This document shows positions 1-5,927 of a stretch of 8,621 nt of DNA, one piece after another. Source of the DNA: an uncultured bacterium (GTDB lineage Bacteria > Armatimonadota > Zipacnadia > Zipacnadales > Zipacnadaceae); assembly GCA_937928475.1 (NCBI GenBank), contig CALFVE010000324.1:1-8621 (forward strand), given 5' to 3'. The notes beneath the pieces are model-generated. The model did no database searches. It saw nothing but the letters and a program-made list of their open reading frames with translations, and was not told the DNA's origin. A program made the translations under genes and the position numbers. Position 1 is the first letter of the stretch; each line of letters starts with the position of its first letter.

Positions 1-35
1 TTCCAGCCTGCTGGCCGTGGCTGCTTGGTGCTCGG

Positions 36-1493
36 CTACGCCAGCAACTCCCTTCGTGCGCGCCCGATGACCTCCCGGAGTGCCTTCTCCGTCTCCTCAT
101 CCATCCCCCGCGGATGGTAGTCTCCCAGGATCGCCTCCGCCTTTTCGCGCGCGAGGTCGGCAGCAAGTTTCTGCTCGCCGCTGAGCCAGGCGTTAAGCGG
201 CTCCCGGCTGAACAGTCCCGGCTGCCAGTGCTCGCAGCGGAAATGGCGCGCGGTGTGCTCCGCGTCAAGAAAGTTGCCGCCGATACCGCGCTCCCGCAGC
301 AGGTCCCAGGCCAAGGTTTCTCCGTTCACCTCGAAGCTGGCGCAGAAACGCTTGATCGCTCCCAGGTACTCGTCATCCACCACTAGTTGCACCGGCGAGT
401 TGGCCTCGGCATTCGACACCAGCCCGTAGCATTCAAGACCGAGAGTACCGGCCATCACCGCCGGGATGGCGTTGAAACTGGCCCCATAGCCGGCCTCGAT
501 GTCCACGCCCTTGCTGTCGGAGTGCACGGCGCTGGCCCACAGTCCGGCGCGGTAGTGACGGGCCATCTGGCCCACCGCGAGCATGAGCAGGGCCCGCTCG
601 GGACGACTGAAAGGGAAATAGCCAGAGCGCATGTCCAGGATCGAAGAGTTGGCCTGCAGGTAGAGTTTCCGCAGGCCGTAGCAGGCCCGGTAGAGGACAC
701 TGACAAAGAGCGACTCGGCGATCATCACGGTGGCGGTGGCGGCTAGCGTGACGGGCGCGGAGGCTCCGGCAGTGGGCATGAAGCCGATTCCTGCCTTGTA
801 GCCCGCCTCCCAAAACCGCACAAAGATCTCTGCTTCCACCGCGCCGAAGCGCAAGGGACTGAGCAGTTCGACCTCGGCGAAGGTATAGCGAGAGGCCGGC
901 TCACCCTTGTAATCGGCGAAGATGCGCCCCATCTCGAAGATGTAGGGAATGAGACGGGCATCGCGGACCTCGCCACAACCGGAAAGTTTTCTCTCCGCGT
1001 GCTTCCAGGCGACCAAGCGCATATAGAGCGGACCCAGCAGCGGCGGCACGTCGCTGGGCGAACCCATCACGCCCAGGCGGTCAATATTCGGCAGGGCATC
1101 GGCCAGGCGAGTCATGTCGGCGGCGGTCTGCAGCGTGTGCGGACGGCAGCGGCCCTCGAAGCCGAGAAAGTACTGAGGATAGGTCCCGGCCGTGGTCTCC
1201 ATGCCCCCGGCGTACTCCCGGCGCTTGCCGTAGGGCAGGGTGCAACTCACGATCAGCGAGTCGTCCTCGTCGTACTCGTCGCTGGCCTCGCTGAGGAACT
1301 GCTCCATCCAGGCGCGGGGGAAACGGACGACCCGCGTCTTGTGGTCTACCTGCGCCCCCAGATCGCCGAGGAGTCCCAGCAAGAGCGGATGGCCAACATG
1401 CACGCCGATCTCCGCCAGAATGGCGAGCGCCTGGTCATGCAGCAGGTTCACTTCGGCCGGGGTCAAGACCTCGGCGCTGCTCCAAGTCCGCAT
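36..1493 (-). CDS. MttB-family corrinoid-dependent methyltransferase (non-pyrrolysine type)
   Basis: This 485-residue protein has the length and character of the trimethylamine methyltransferase MttB superfamily, cytoplasmic TIM-barrel enzymes that move a methyl group from a methylated amine to the cobalt of a partner corrinoid protein. Family-like stretches include GGMETTAGTYPQY (about residues 96-108), a Gly/Ala-rich central part and a C-terminal block GIGGNFLDAEHTARHF followed by W-x-P-x-L-F, typical of the family's end. No in-frame amber codon lies inside the gene, so it belongs with the non-pyrrolysine homologues. Characterised members of that group (MtgB, MtpB, MtcB, MtyB) act on glycine betaine, proline betaine, carnitine or gamma-butyrobetaine; the substrate here is not readable. 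The ATG at 1493 has GGAGG six bases upstream. It is the last visible gene of the minus-strand operon, 36 bases after the exported-protein gene. No corrinoid protein gene lies in the window. Confidence 0.88.
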   Translation of the reverse strand: MRTWSSAEVLTPAEVNLLHDQALAILAEIGVHVGHPLLLGLLGDLGAQVDHKTRVVRFPRAWMEQFLSEASDEYDEDDSLIVSCTLPYGKRREYAGGMETTAGTYPQYFLGFEGRCRPHTLQTAADMTRLADALPNIDRLGVMGSPSDVPPLLGPLYMRLVAWKHAERKLSGCGEVRDARLIPYIFEMGRIFADYKGEPASRYTFAEVELLSPLRFGAVEAEIFVRFWEAGYKAGIGFMPTAGASAPVTLAATATVMIAESLFVSVLYRACYGLRKLYLQANSSILDMRSGYFPFSRPERALLMLAVGQMARHYRAGLWASAVHSDSKGVDIEAGYGASFNAIPAVMAGTLGLECYGLVSNAEANSPVQLVVDDEYLGAIKRFCASFEVNGETLAWDLLRERGIGGNFLDAEHTARHFRCEHWQPGLFSREPLNAWLSGEQKLAADLAREKAEAILGDYHPRGMDEETEKALREVIGRARRELLA

Positions 1494-1529
1494 GGGGCAC
1501 CTCCCGGGATAGCCAGGGCGAGGCAGCCG

Positions 1530-3785
1530 CTACCGGACGATCACCCAGTCGAGGCTAGCTCCGGCGGGAGCGGGGGTCGCGAATTGCACCGTGAAGCCCT
1601 TCTCTGTTTTCTTCGCAACGCAGAAGGCGGTCAGCCAGGTCGGCGTGATGTTCACCGCGTAGGCCGCATCGCTCTCGGGAGTGGGAAAGTCCACAGTTAG
1701 TTCCTGGGCTCCCTCCGGCACGGGTACGTTGATGCCCCGCAGGTTCATCGCGGGTTTCTCCGAGCCCGACAGTCCCCGTAGACCCTGCAAGCCCCGGCTG
1801 TTGAGGTTCAGATCCCCGTTGACGAACTCGAAGGTCCCGCTGTGGGGGTCAACCGTGAGCTGGCTGGAGCCGTTCACGTCGTTGCGCCAGCGGATGGGCT
1901 GCGCCCGGTCGTTGGGCTGGGCGAAGAAGATGGCGGCATCGGTAACGTCGGCGCCGAAGCGGATGCCCTCGCGGGCGAGTGACTGGAGATTGAGCAGCGT
2001 GCCGTAAGGTGGCTTCTTGTCCTTGCGCTGTGGGATCTGGTTGCGGCTGGTGGCCATGCTGGAAATCGTGATGGCGTGAGGTATCTGGACGCGGCCGAGT
2101 TGCTCCATCTCGATAGTGGAGTTGTCCATGGTGGTAGGAATTTGGTCGAACTGACGAATGCGGATGGGCCGAGGGTGCCAGGGATCAGAGCCGATGGCCT
2201 GCTCGATGGGATCGCCGACTTCGAAGTCGAAACGACTTCCTCGGTCACCGTTAGGGGTAACTTTGATCTTGCGAGGCTCGTTCGCACCTACCCAGCCCCC
2301 GGTGCTGATGGCGTTGACCCAGCCCTGGCTGATGTCGTAGACCCAAGCGCCGGGGGCGATGGCGTAGTGCAGGGGGCGCTCATGGCCATCCCAGGTGTAG
2401 TTGTCGTCATCAAATAGGGTGGGCGCTCCCGCGGCCACCGCTGACCAGCGGACGCGCAGAATCTTGATGACCTTCGTTCCATCGGGATTACGCTCGAATC
2501 CGTTGATCTCGTACCAGCGGTAGACGGGCCGATTGGGCGCGCTGGCATAGCCCCCCACCGGCGAGGGATCATTGGGCGTGAGGATCTCCGAGTCGTCGGT
2601 GAGGGCGAAGTAGCGGCCGATCACGCTCTCGTCCCAGGGGCAGTCGGCAGAACCCAGGATCAGGCCGCCCTGGTAGTTGTAGACGTTGTGCGGACCGCCG
2701 ATGATGCTGGGGTAAGACTTGCCCTGGTAGGTCCGGCCGGGAGGCACGACCAGCACGGTGCCTTGCGTGATCCACTTGTCTCGGTTGTAATTGATGAGCG
2801 GGCGAGAGTTGCTGAGCGTGTGCGCGTTGGTGACCCCCGCCTCGTAGGTAATTGTGTCGGTGCTCCAGTCCACAGCTTCAACCCGGGAGTGGAAGCCGTC
2901 CACCTCTCCGACCGTCTCCGCGTTGATTACGACGCCGCCCTCGTCCCCAAAACCGGAGAAGACGTTGCCCGTGTACTTCATCATCCCGCTGATGACGAAG
3001 GAATCGCCCACCGCGTAGTGATGGCGGGTAACCTGGAACTCCATGGACTGGTTGTCACAGTTCGACCAGCCCTCGATCTGCTGACCGTTGACCACGTGCT
3101 TATTGTAGACCAGAGCGTACTGGGGATGGTCGTACTCCAGGTCGGCCGTGAAGTAATTCTTGCGCTTCTCGGGGTCCCAGCCGATGCTCTTGACGACCAC
3201 GCGGTCAAAGGGCTCAGCGTAGCCGACCTCGCTGCCGGTGATGTTGAGGTAAGCGCCTACCCAGATGCCGCGGATGGTGTCCACGTAGAGGCGGGCGTCC
3301 TTGCCCTTCTTGGCTGGCTCCGTGAGAGTGAGCATGTAGGACGAAGCGCCGCTAATCATGTAGTTGTGGATGCCCTCGTTGGAGTGAACGCCGCAGTGGG
3401 GCAGGCTCTGCTGGCCCATGTTGAGGTACCGCTCCAGCCTGAAAGGCGCCCAGACCCCGCCCTGCTCTTGCCCCAGAGGAGCCAGGTGGTAAGTGACCAT
3501 GCCCTTGCGGTAGTCCACGATGGTCACGCCATGCCCGTTGCGGTCCGTCTGGGAGAGGTTCTCGACCTTCAGCTCCTTGGGGGCCTCAGCGGGGATCTCC
3601 AGGATGCCGCCGCCGGCCTCCATCAGTTGCTGGACCGCGGTCTCTAGGGTTGCGGCCGCTGCCGCCGGCGTGGAGATATCGCCGAACTCCCCCAGGGAGC
3701 GCACGCTGGTGGCGGCAACGGACATACTGAGTGCGCTGAACAAGAACAGGAGGGCCAGAAGCGACATGAGGCAACGTGCACGCAT
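1530..3785 (-). CDS. Exported protein with pectate-lyase-like beta-helix features and a C-terminal tail-fibre-like domain
   Basis: The frame is open from 3893, but the ATG at 3785 is the better start: AGGAGG lies seven bases upstream and translation opens directly with a signal peptide. That peptide has basic MRARC, a hydrophobic core at about residues 6-23 and a likely cleavage near SVAA (22-25). The mature protein begins with TLETAVQQLMEAGGGILEIP (46-65), which resembles the opening turn of pectate-lyase or tail-spike beta-helix proteins. The middle is rich in Gly, Asn, aromatic residues and short beta-like segments with few Cys. The last roughly 55 residues (VDFPTPESDAAYAVNITPTW onward, ending DWVIVR) match a C-terminal module I recall from large surface and fibre-like proteins. 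It is probably secreted or surface-attached and may bind or cleave polysaccharide, but no catalytic residues can be assigned. It lies between two genes for corrinoid chemistry with short gaps, which is an odd partnership. Confidence 0.8.
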   Translation of the reverse strand: MRARCLMSLLALLFLFSALSMSVAATSVRSLGEFGDISTPAAAAATLETAVQQLMEAGGGILEIPAEAPKELKVENLSQTDRNGHGVTIVDYRKGMVTYHLAPLGQEQGGVWAPFRLERYLNMGQQSLPHCGVHSNEGIHNYMISGASSYMLTLTEPAKKGKDARLYVDTIRGIWVGAYLNITGSEVGYAEPFDRVVVKSIGWDPEKRKNYFTADLEYDHPQYALVYNKHVVNGQQIEGWSNCDNQSMEFQVTRHHYAVGDSFVISGMMKYTGNVFSGFGDEGGVVINAETVGEVDGFHSRVEAVDWSTDTITYEAGVTNAHTLSNSRPLINYNRDKWITQGTVLVVPPGRTYQGKSYPSIIGGPHNVYNYQGGLILGSADCPWDESVIGRYFALTDDSEILTPNDPSPVGGYASAPNRPVYRWYEINGFERNPDGTKVIKILRVRWSAVAAGAPTLFDDDNYTWDGHERPLHYAIAPGAWVYDISQGWVNAISTGGWVGANEPRKIKVTPNGDRGSRFDFEVGDPIEQAIGSDPWHPRPIRIRQFDQIPTTMDNSTIEMEQLGRVQIPHAITISSMATSRNQIPQRKDKKPPYGTLLNLQSLAREGIRFGADVTDAAIFFAQPNDRAQPIRWRNDVNGSSQLTVDPHSGTFEFVNGDLNLNSRGLQGLRGLSGSEKPAMNLRGINVPVPEGAQELTVDFPTPESDAAYAVNITPTWLTAFCVAKKTEKGFTVQFATPAPAGASLDWVIVR

Positions 3786-3811
3786 AAGGATTCCTCCTCT
3801 TGGCTTGGGGC

Positions 3812-4495
3812 CTAGACCCCGTATCGCTGGGCCATCTCCGGGTCGAAGGCGGCCCGACGGCCGGCGCAGACCTCGCGGCGGCACAGTTGGCAACTCTCGA
3901 AGGTCACCTCGGTCGGGAAGAGCAGACCGGAGACCGACTTGACAGGGAACATGAGATAACTGTCAGTCAAGCGCACCCCGATAAGGCCCTCAACATCCCC
4001 GAACAGCGAGAACAGAGGCACCTGCTGCGTGATCGGCCAGTCAGGCAAGGAACCGGGGTTCATCCTGGAGGTCTTGCCCAGGGCGTACTTCTCTCGCAGG
4101 TGTGCGAAGAGGTGGCTGAGCGCCGCCGCCAGGGCCTGGGCCTTGATAGTGTCCATGATATAAGGGGCCAGGAAGTCGTCGGCGGGCAAGTCCACCTCTT
4201 CCAGTTCCTTCCCGCAGGTGGCGACATAGGGGAAGACGCGCTCGACCGTCTCGAGATTCTGGCGCAGCACGCGGCTGGTAAAGGTCACCCCACCGATCTC
4301 CAGCCAGTCCTCTCCCCGGCCCTCTACGAAGCGCACGCCGTAGAGCGCCTGGGGCCGGGCGACTTGCTGGGCGAGTTCGACGAGACGGGTGACGCTACGC
4401 CGAAGGTCGGGATCGTCGGCGGGCAGACGCATGCGCGTCATGACCTCGTCGGCGTCAAAGGCCACGGGAATCATGTCGAGGATCATATATGACAT
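3812..4495 (-). CDS. Stand-alone vitamin B12-dependent methionine synthase activation-domain protein
   Basis: This 227-residue protein resembles the C-terminal activation domain of cobalamin-dependent methionine synthase (MetH) without the catalytic and B12-binding parts. In MetH this domain binds S-adenosylmethionine and supports reductive methylation of inactive cob(II)alamin. Supporting segments are YVATCGKELEE (90-100), SRMNPGSLPDWP (143-154, matching the R-x-x-PG loop of MetH), IGVRLTDSYLMFPVKSVSG (172-190) and a C-terminal tail with C202-x2-C205-x4-C210 followed by GRR. The Cys tail is absent from classical MetH and could carry a metal or redox centre (inference). The start at 4495 is chosen because GAGGAG ends eight bases upstream; the frame stays open to 5017, but the extra N-terminal residues are Arg/Pro-rich and look non-coding. 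It is the first gene of the operon with the exported protein and MttB homologue, so it most likely keeps a corrinoid methyltransferase system active. Confidence 0.87.
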   Translation of the reverse strand: MSYMILDMIPVAFDADEVMTRMRLPADDPDLRRSVTRLVELAQQVARPQALYGVRFVEGRGEDWLEIGGVTFTSRVLRQNLETVERVFPYVATCGKELEEVDLPADDFLAPYIMDTIKAQALAAALSHLFAHLREKYALGKTSRMNPGSLPDWPITQQVPLFSLFGDVEGLIGVRLTDSYLMFPVKSVSGLLFPTEVTFESCQLCRREVCAGRRAAFDPEMAQRYGV

Positions 4496-4503
4496 GTAAC
4501 GAG

Positions 4504-4518
4504 CTCCTCTGAAGAGGA
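4504..4518 (-). promoter_or_regulatory. Hairpin overlapping the SD of the activation-domain gene
   Basis: On the minus strand, TCCTCT and AGAGGA form a perfect six-base inverted repeat with two bases between; as RNA it would fold as five pairs with a UUCA loop. The right arm contains most of the GAGGAG sequence that serves the ATG at 4495, so folding would hide the ribosome binding site. The inverted repeat is seen directly. A role in translational control is inference, because short hairpins of this kind also occur by chance. Confidence 0.45.
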
Positions 4519-4536
4519 CTGGTCGCCCGAAGTGTT

Positions 4537-4565
4537 CGCCGCAGGTACCGAAGATTCCTGCGGCG
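4537..4565 (-). ncRNA. UUCG-capped hairpin in the putative leader
   Basis: Nine-base perfect arms (4537-4545 and 4557-4565) flank an 11-base loop. Read on the minus strand, the loop holds C-UUCG-G, the very stable RNA tetraloop, above a short internal loop. The tetraloop is correct only on the minus strand, which suggests it acts in RNA leading to the activation-domain gene. No U-tract follows, so it is not a standard terminator. It does not match any riboswitch class I can recall. Confidence 0.45.
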
Positions 4566-4583
4566 GCCAGCGCGGCTCTTGAT

Positions 4584-4605
4584 CTACCAGGCCCGAGACT
4601 ACCAG
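4584..4605. repeat. Direct repeat CTACCAG with 15-base period
   Basis: CTACCAG occurs at 4584-4590 and again at 4599-4605, with eight bases between. A spacing of about one and a half helical turns could suit a protein site or an RNA structure. Two seven-base copies this close are suggestive but not strong evidence. Confidence 0.4.
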
Positions 4606-4650
4606 TGAGAACCGAGCTTCGCCCTACCCGCTGAAAGAACAGCCGGCTCC

Positions 4651-4686
4651 CTCGCGCCAACTCCGCGCCAAACACTCCGCCGAACA
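4651..4686. repeat. Degenerate three-unit tandem repeat
   Basis: Units begin at 4651, 4661 and 4675 with the pattern CTC(C)GCGCCAA followed by ACA in the second unit and a similar CTCCGC-CGAACA in the third. The unit length varies from 10 to 14 bases. The repeat lies in the intergenic region and would be read in the minus-strand leader as GTGTTCGGCGGAG-like units. No function is apparent. Confidence 0.4.
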
Positions 4687-4754
4687 CCGAGGTGTCTGTG
4701 CCCACCCGAATGGCCCTGGTCCGCACCTCCCTCGGCAGTTTCTTGTCTGGAACA

Positions 4755-4763
4755 ATTATGCCA
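4755..4763 (-). promoter_or_regulatory. Possible extended -10 promoter for the minus-strand operon
   Basis: Read on the minus strand this is TGGCATAAT: a five-of-six match to TATAAT preceded by TG and one base, the extended -10 form. It lies in a locally AT-rich patch that stands out from the GC-rich surroundings. No good -35 box is seen 16-18 bases upstream, as extended -10 promoters allow. If used, the leader before the ATG at 4495 would be about 250 bases long. Confidence 0.35.
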
Positions 4764-4979
4764 CATCGCCCCACCAGCGGGACGGCGAGGCTGCGGGCTT
4801 TCCAGACTCCAGGCCGCTCCCCTCCGCCAGAAGGCCTTGCCCTTGCCTCCGGCGAATCTCCCCCTCGATCGGTCCTTCGGGGGTGACGCCTTCTCCTGAC
4901 TGCGCGGGGCGGTCCCGCTGTAGGGCGTGGCTTCCCCGCCTCGCCGGGCAGCCGCCCCTTCCGTCTCGGCAACAGAGCC

Positions 4980-5009
4980 TTGACAGGGGGGCCGCGAAGA
5001 GGGTATACT
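4980..5009 (+). promoter_or_regulatory. Sigma70-type promoter of the arsR cassette
   Basis: TTGACA (4980-4985) and TATACT (5004-5009) are separated by 18 bases, a near-consensus vegetative promoter. The repressor GTG start is at 5042, giving a leader of roughly 25 bases. GTAT at 5003 and ATAC at 5019 form a weak dyad covering the -10 box and probable start point, where an ArsR-type repressor would be expected to bind. The arms are only four bases, so the operator idea is tentative. Confidence 0.75.
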
Positions 5010-5041
5010 GTTTGCATTGATACTTAACCGAAGGAGCAACC

Positions 5042-5323
5042 GTGACGGAGGCGCAGAGACTGGCCCGCATCTTCAAGGTACTATCGGTGGACACCCGGGT
5101 GCGGATGATCCTCCTGCTCAAGGATCGCTCCCTGTGTGTGAACGCCCTGGCTCAGGCTCTGGGCATCACCCCGGCGGCGGTCTCGCAGCACCTACGCGTG
5201 CTGCGGGACGCGGAGATCGTGAAAGCGGAGAAGCGCGGGTATTTCGTCCATTACACAGTCAACGAAAACACACTAGGCGAGTGGAGAAAAGCGGCGAACG
5301 GCCTGCTGAGGAGAGGGGACTAG
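5042..5323 (+). CDS. ArsR/SmtB-family winged-helix transcriptional repressor
   Basis: This 93-residue protein has the usual size and layout of ArsR-family regulators: helices to about residue 27 with KVLSVDTRVRMILLL, a recognition helix-turn-helix at about 34-54 (NALAQALGITPAAVSQHLRVL) and a beta wing with KRGYFVHYTVNE (64-75). Members bind DNA as dimers and release it on binding a metal or other ligand. The classical metal site ELCVCDL in helix 3 is here SLCVNAL, leaving C32 as the only cysteine, so a standard three-Cys arsenic or cadmium site is not present. It starts with GTG; AAGGAG lies five bases upstream. It is the first gene after a strong promoter and probably represses its own cassette (inference). 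The ligand may be something other than a metal. Confidence 0.92.
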   Translation: MTEAQRLARIFKVLSVDTRVRMILLLKDRSLCVNALAQALGITPAAVSQHLRVLRDAEIVKAEKRGYFVHYTVNENTLGEWRKAANGLLRRGD

Positions 5324-5392
5324 CCGGCTCTTCTTTTTGGACGAGGTTTCTAAGCAATCGCGCACATACCTAACAGAAAGGAGGCGACTTCC

Positions 5393-5530
5393 ATGTCTAG
5401 CCCGAAGCAACCCTGCCAGAAGCCCGAGAATCTGAACGGCAAGCCCGAGGAGTGCTCCCCGGAGCAAATCCGCAAATGCCACGGTGACGTGAAGAAGCAC
5501 CCCTGCGTGCCCCAGAAGCCGGCCAAGTGA
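5393..5530 (+). CDS. 45-residue Cys/His-rich small protein of unknown function
   Basis: This small gene has a near-perfect SD (AAAGGAGG, 5377-5384) eight bases before the ATG and an open frame of 45 codons. The protein has Cys at 8, 21, 29 and 38 and His at 30 and 36, with the core EECSPEQIRKCHGDVKKHPC (residues 19-38). I recall similar small proteins with a C-S-P-E-Q-I and C-H-G-D core in bacteria and some archaea, but know of no assigned function. There is no signal peptide or membrane segment, so it should be cytoplasmic. The Cys/His spacing would allow metal or haem binding or a redox role (inference). Its place directly after an ArsR regulator and before a cupin and an ABC exporter suggests it works in the same response, perhaps as a ligand carrier. 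Confidence 0.85.
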   Translation: MSSPKQPCQKPENLNGKPEECSPEQIRKCHGDVKKHPCVPQKPAK

Positions 5531-5540
5531 AGGACAGCAG

Positions 5541-5556
5541 GGCCGCCCGAGCGGCC
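5541..5556 (+). other. Hairpin between the small gene and the cupin gene
   Basis: GGCCGC and GCGGCC form a perfect six-base GC stem with a CCGA loop, ten bases after the small gene's stop codon. No U-tract follows, so it is not a canonical terminator. It could slow RNA decay and so keep the small gene's message more abundant than the downstream genes (inference). Confidence 0.4.
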
Positions 5557-5615
5557 ACCTGGACCGGCCCCGGGCAGTCCCACTCGGCGAGAGTCCAACA
5601 AAGAAGGTGACCAGC

Positions 5616-5927
5616 ATGATGCAGTTCGACCTGGCCGGCCTGGAGGCCTACCGTTACGAGCAAAGGGAGCAGAATGTGTTCTATGAGGCGCCCGAGTTCA
5701 AGTTGCGGGTGATAGAACTGGCGCCCGGAGAGAGCCTGCCGCAATGCGCGATGGCCTCCCATGTTGTCTTTGTCAGTGTGCGAGGCGAGGCGGAAGTGGT
5801 CGCCGACGGGGAAGCAATGACTATTGGCCCGGGACAGTGTATCGTTACCGAGCCGGCCACTATCACGATGAGCAGCCGGACCGGAGCTCGGCTTCTGGGG
5901 ATCCAGATCCGCGGAGGGCGAACGTGA
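5616..5927 (+). CDS. Small single-domain cupin protein
   Basis: The 103-residue protein shows a cupin pattern: APGESLP (36-42), the strand SHVVFVSVRGEAEVVADGEA (48-67) ending motif 1, and IGPGQCIVTEPATITM (70-85) as motif 2. Cupins are small beta-barrels, many metal-binding, used as enzymes or ligand sensors. The usual H-x-H-x(3-4)-E and motif 2 His are not kept: only H49 remains, with C44 and C75 near the expected ligand positions. It may therefore bind a ligand without a metal or use a soft-metal site (inference). An in-frame GTG lies at 5607, but AGAAGG at 5602-5607 is correctly spaced for the ATG at 5616. Its stop overlaps the GTG start of the ABC ATPase, which ties its expression to the transporter. 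Confidence 0.8.
   Translation: MMQFDLAGLEAYRYEQREQNVFYEAPEFKLRVIELAPGESLPQCAMASHVVFVSVRGEAEVVADGEAMTIGPGQCIVTEPATITMSSRTGARLLGIQIRGGRT

Larger units (their letters stand above)
4496..4979. other. Long divergent intergenic region, possible structured leader
   Basis: About 480 bases separate the two divergent clusters. Reading frames cross it on both strands, but their translations are Arg-, Gly- and Pro-rich and look like high-GC noise. On the minus strand the part nearest the activation-domain gene holds two hairpins, a 15-base-period direct repeat, a three-unit degenerate tandem repeat and a possible extended -10 box. I see no cobalamin riboswitch: the conserved GCCACTG box of that class is missing from the minus strand here. 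The segment from about 4770 to 4960 is very GC-rich and holds nothing I can name. Confidence 0.55.

Noticed and set aside
999..1700. Long plus-strand reading frames opposite the MttB and exported-protein genes.
   Set aside because: They are high-GC antisense shadows: low-complexity translations, no SD, and the opposite strand has clear family matches.
4496..4760. Cobalamin riboswitch or T-box in the leader of the B12-related gene.
   Set aside because: No GCCACTG box or full B12 box is found on the minus strand, and the GGTACC near 4546 lacks the TGGNACC core of a T-box.
4770..4900. Short matches on the minus strand to glycine riboswitch segments (CCGAAGGA and a later GGCAAGGGCAAGG).
   Set aside because: The order is only roughly similar, and the CTCTCAGGCAAAAGGAC block and its pairing partner are absent. 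In GC-rich DNA these short matches are expected by chance.
4496..5017. N-terminal extension of the activation-domain protein up to 5017 (401 residues).
   Set aside because: The added part is Arg/Pro/Gly-rich with no domain character and would overlap the arsR promoter, while 4495 has a well-spaced SD.
5308..5338. Possible terminator after arsR (GAGGAGAG pairing with CTCTTCTT, then T residues).
   Set aside because: The stem needs two G-U pairs, has a 12-base loop and begins inside the arsR coding sequence. It is too weak to call.
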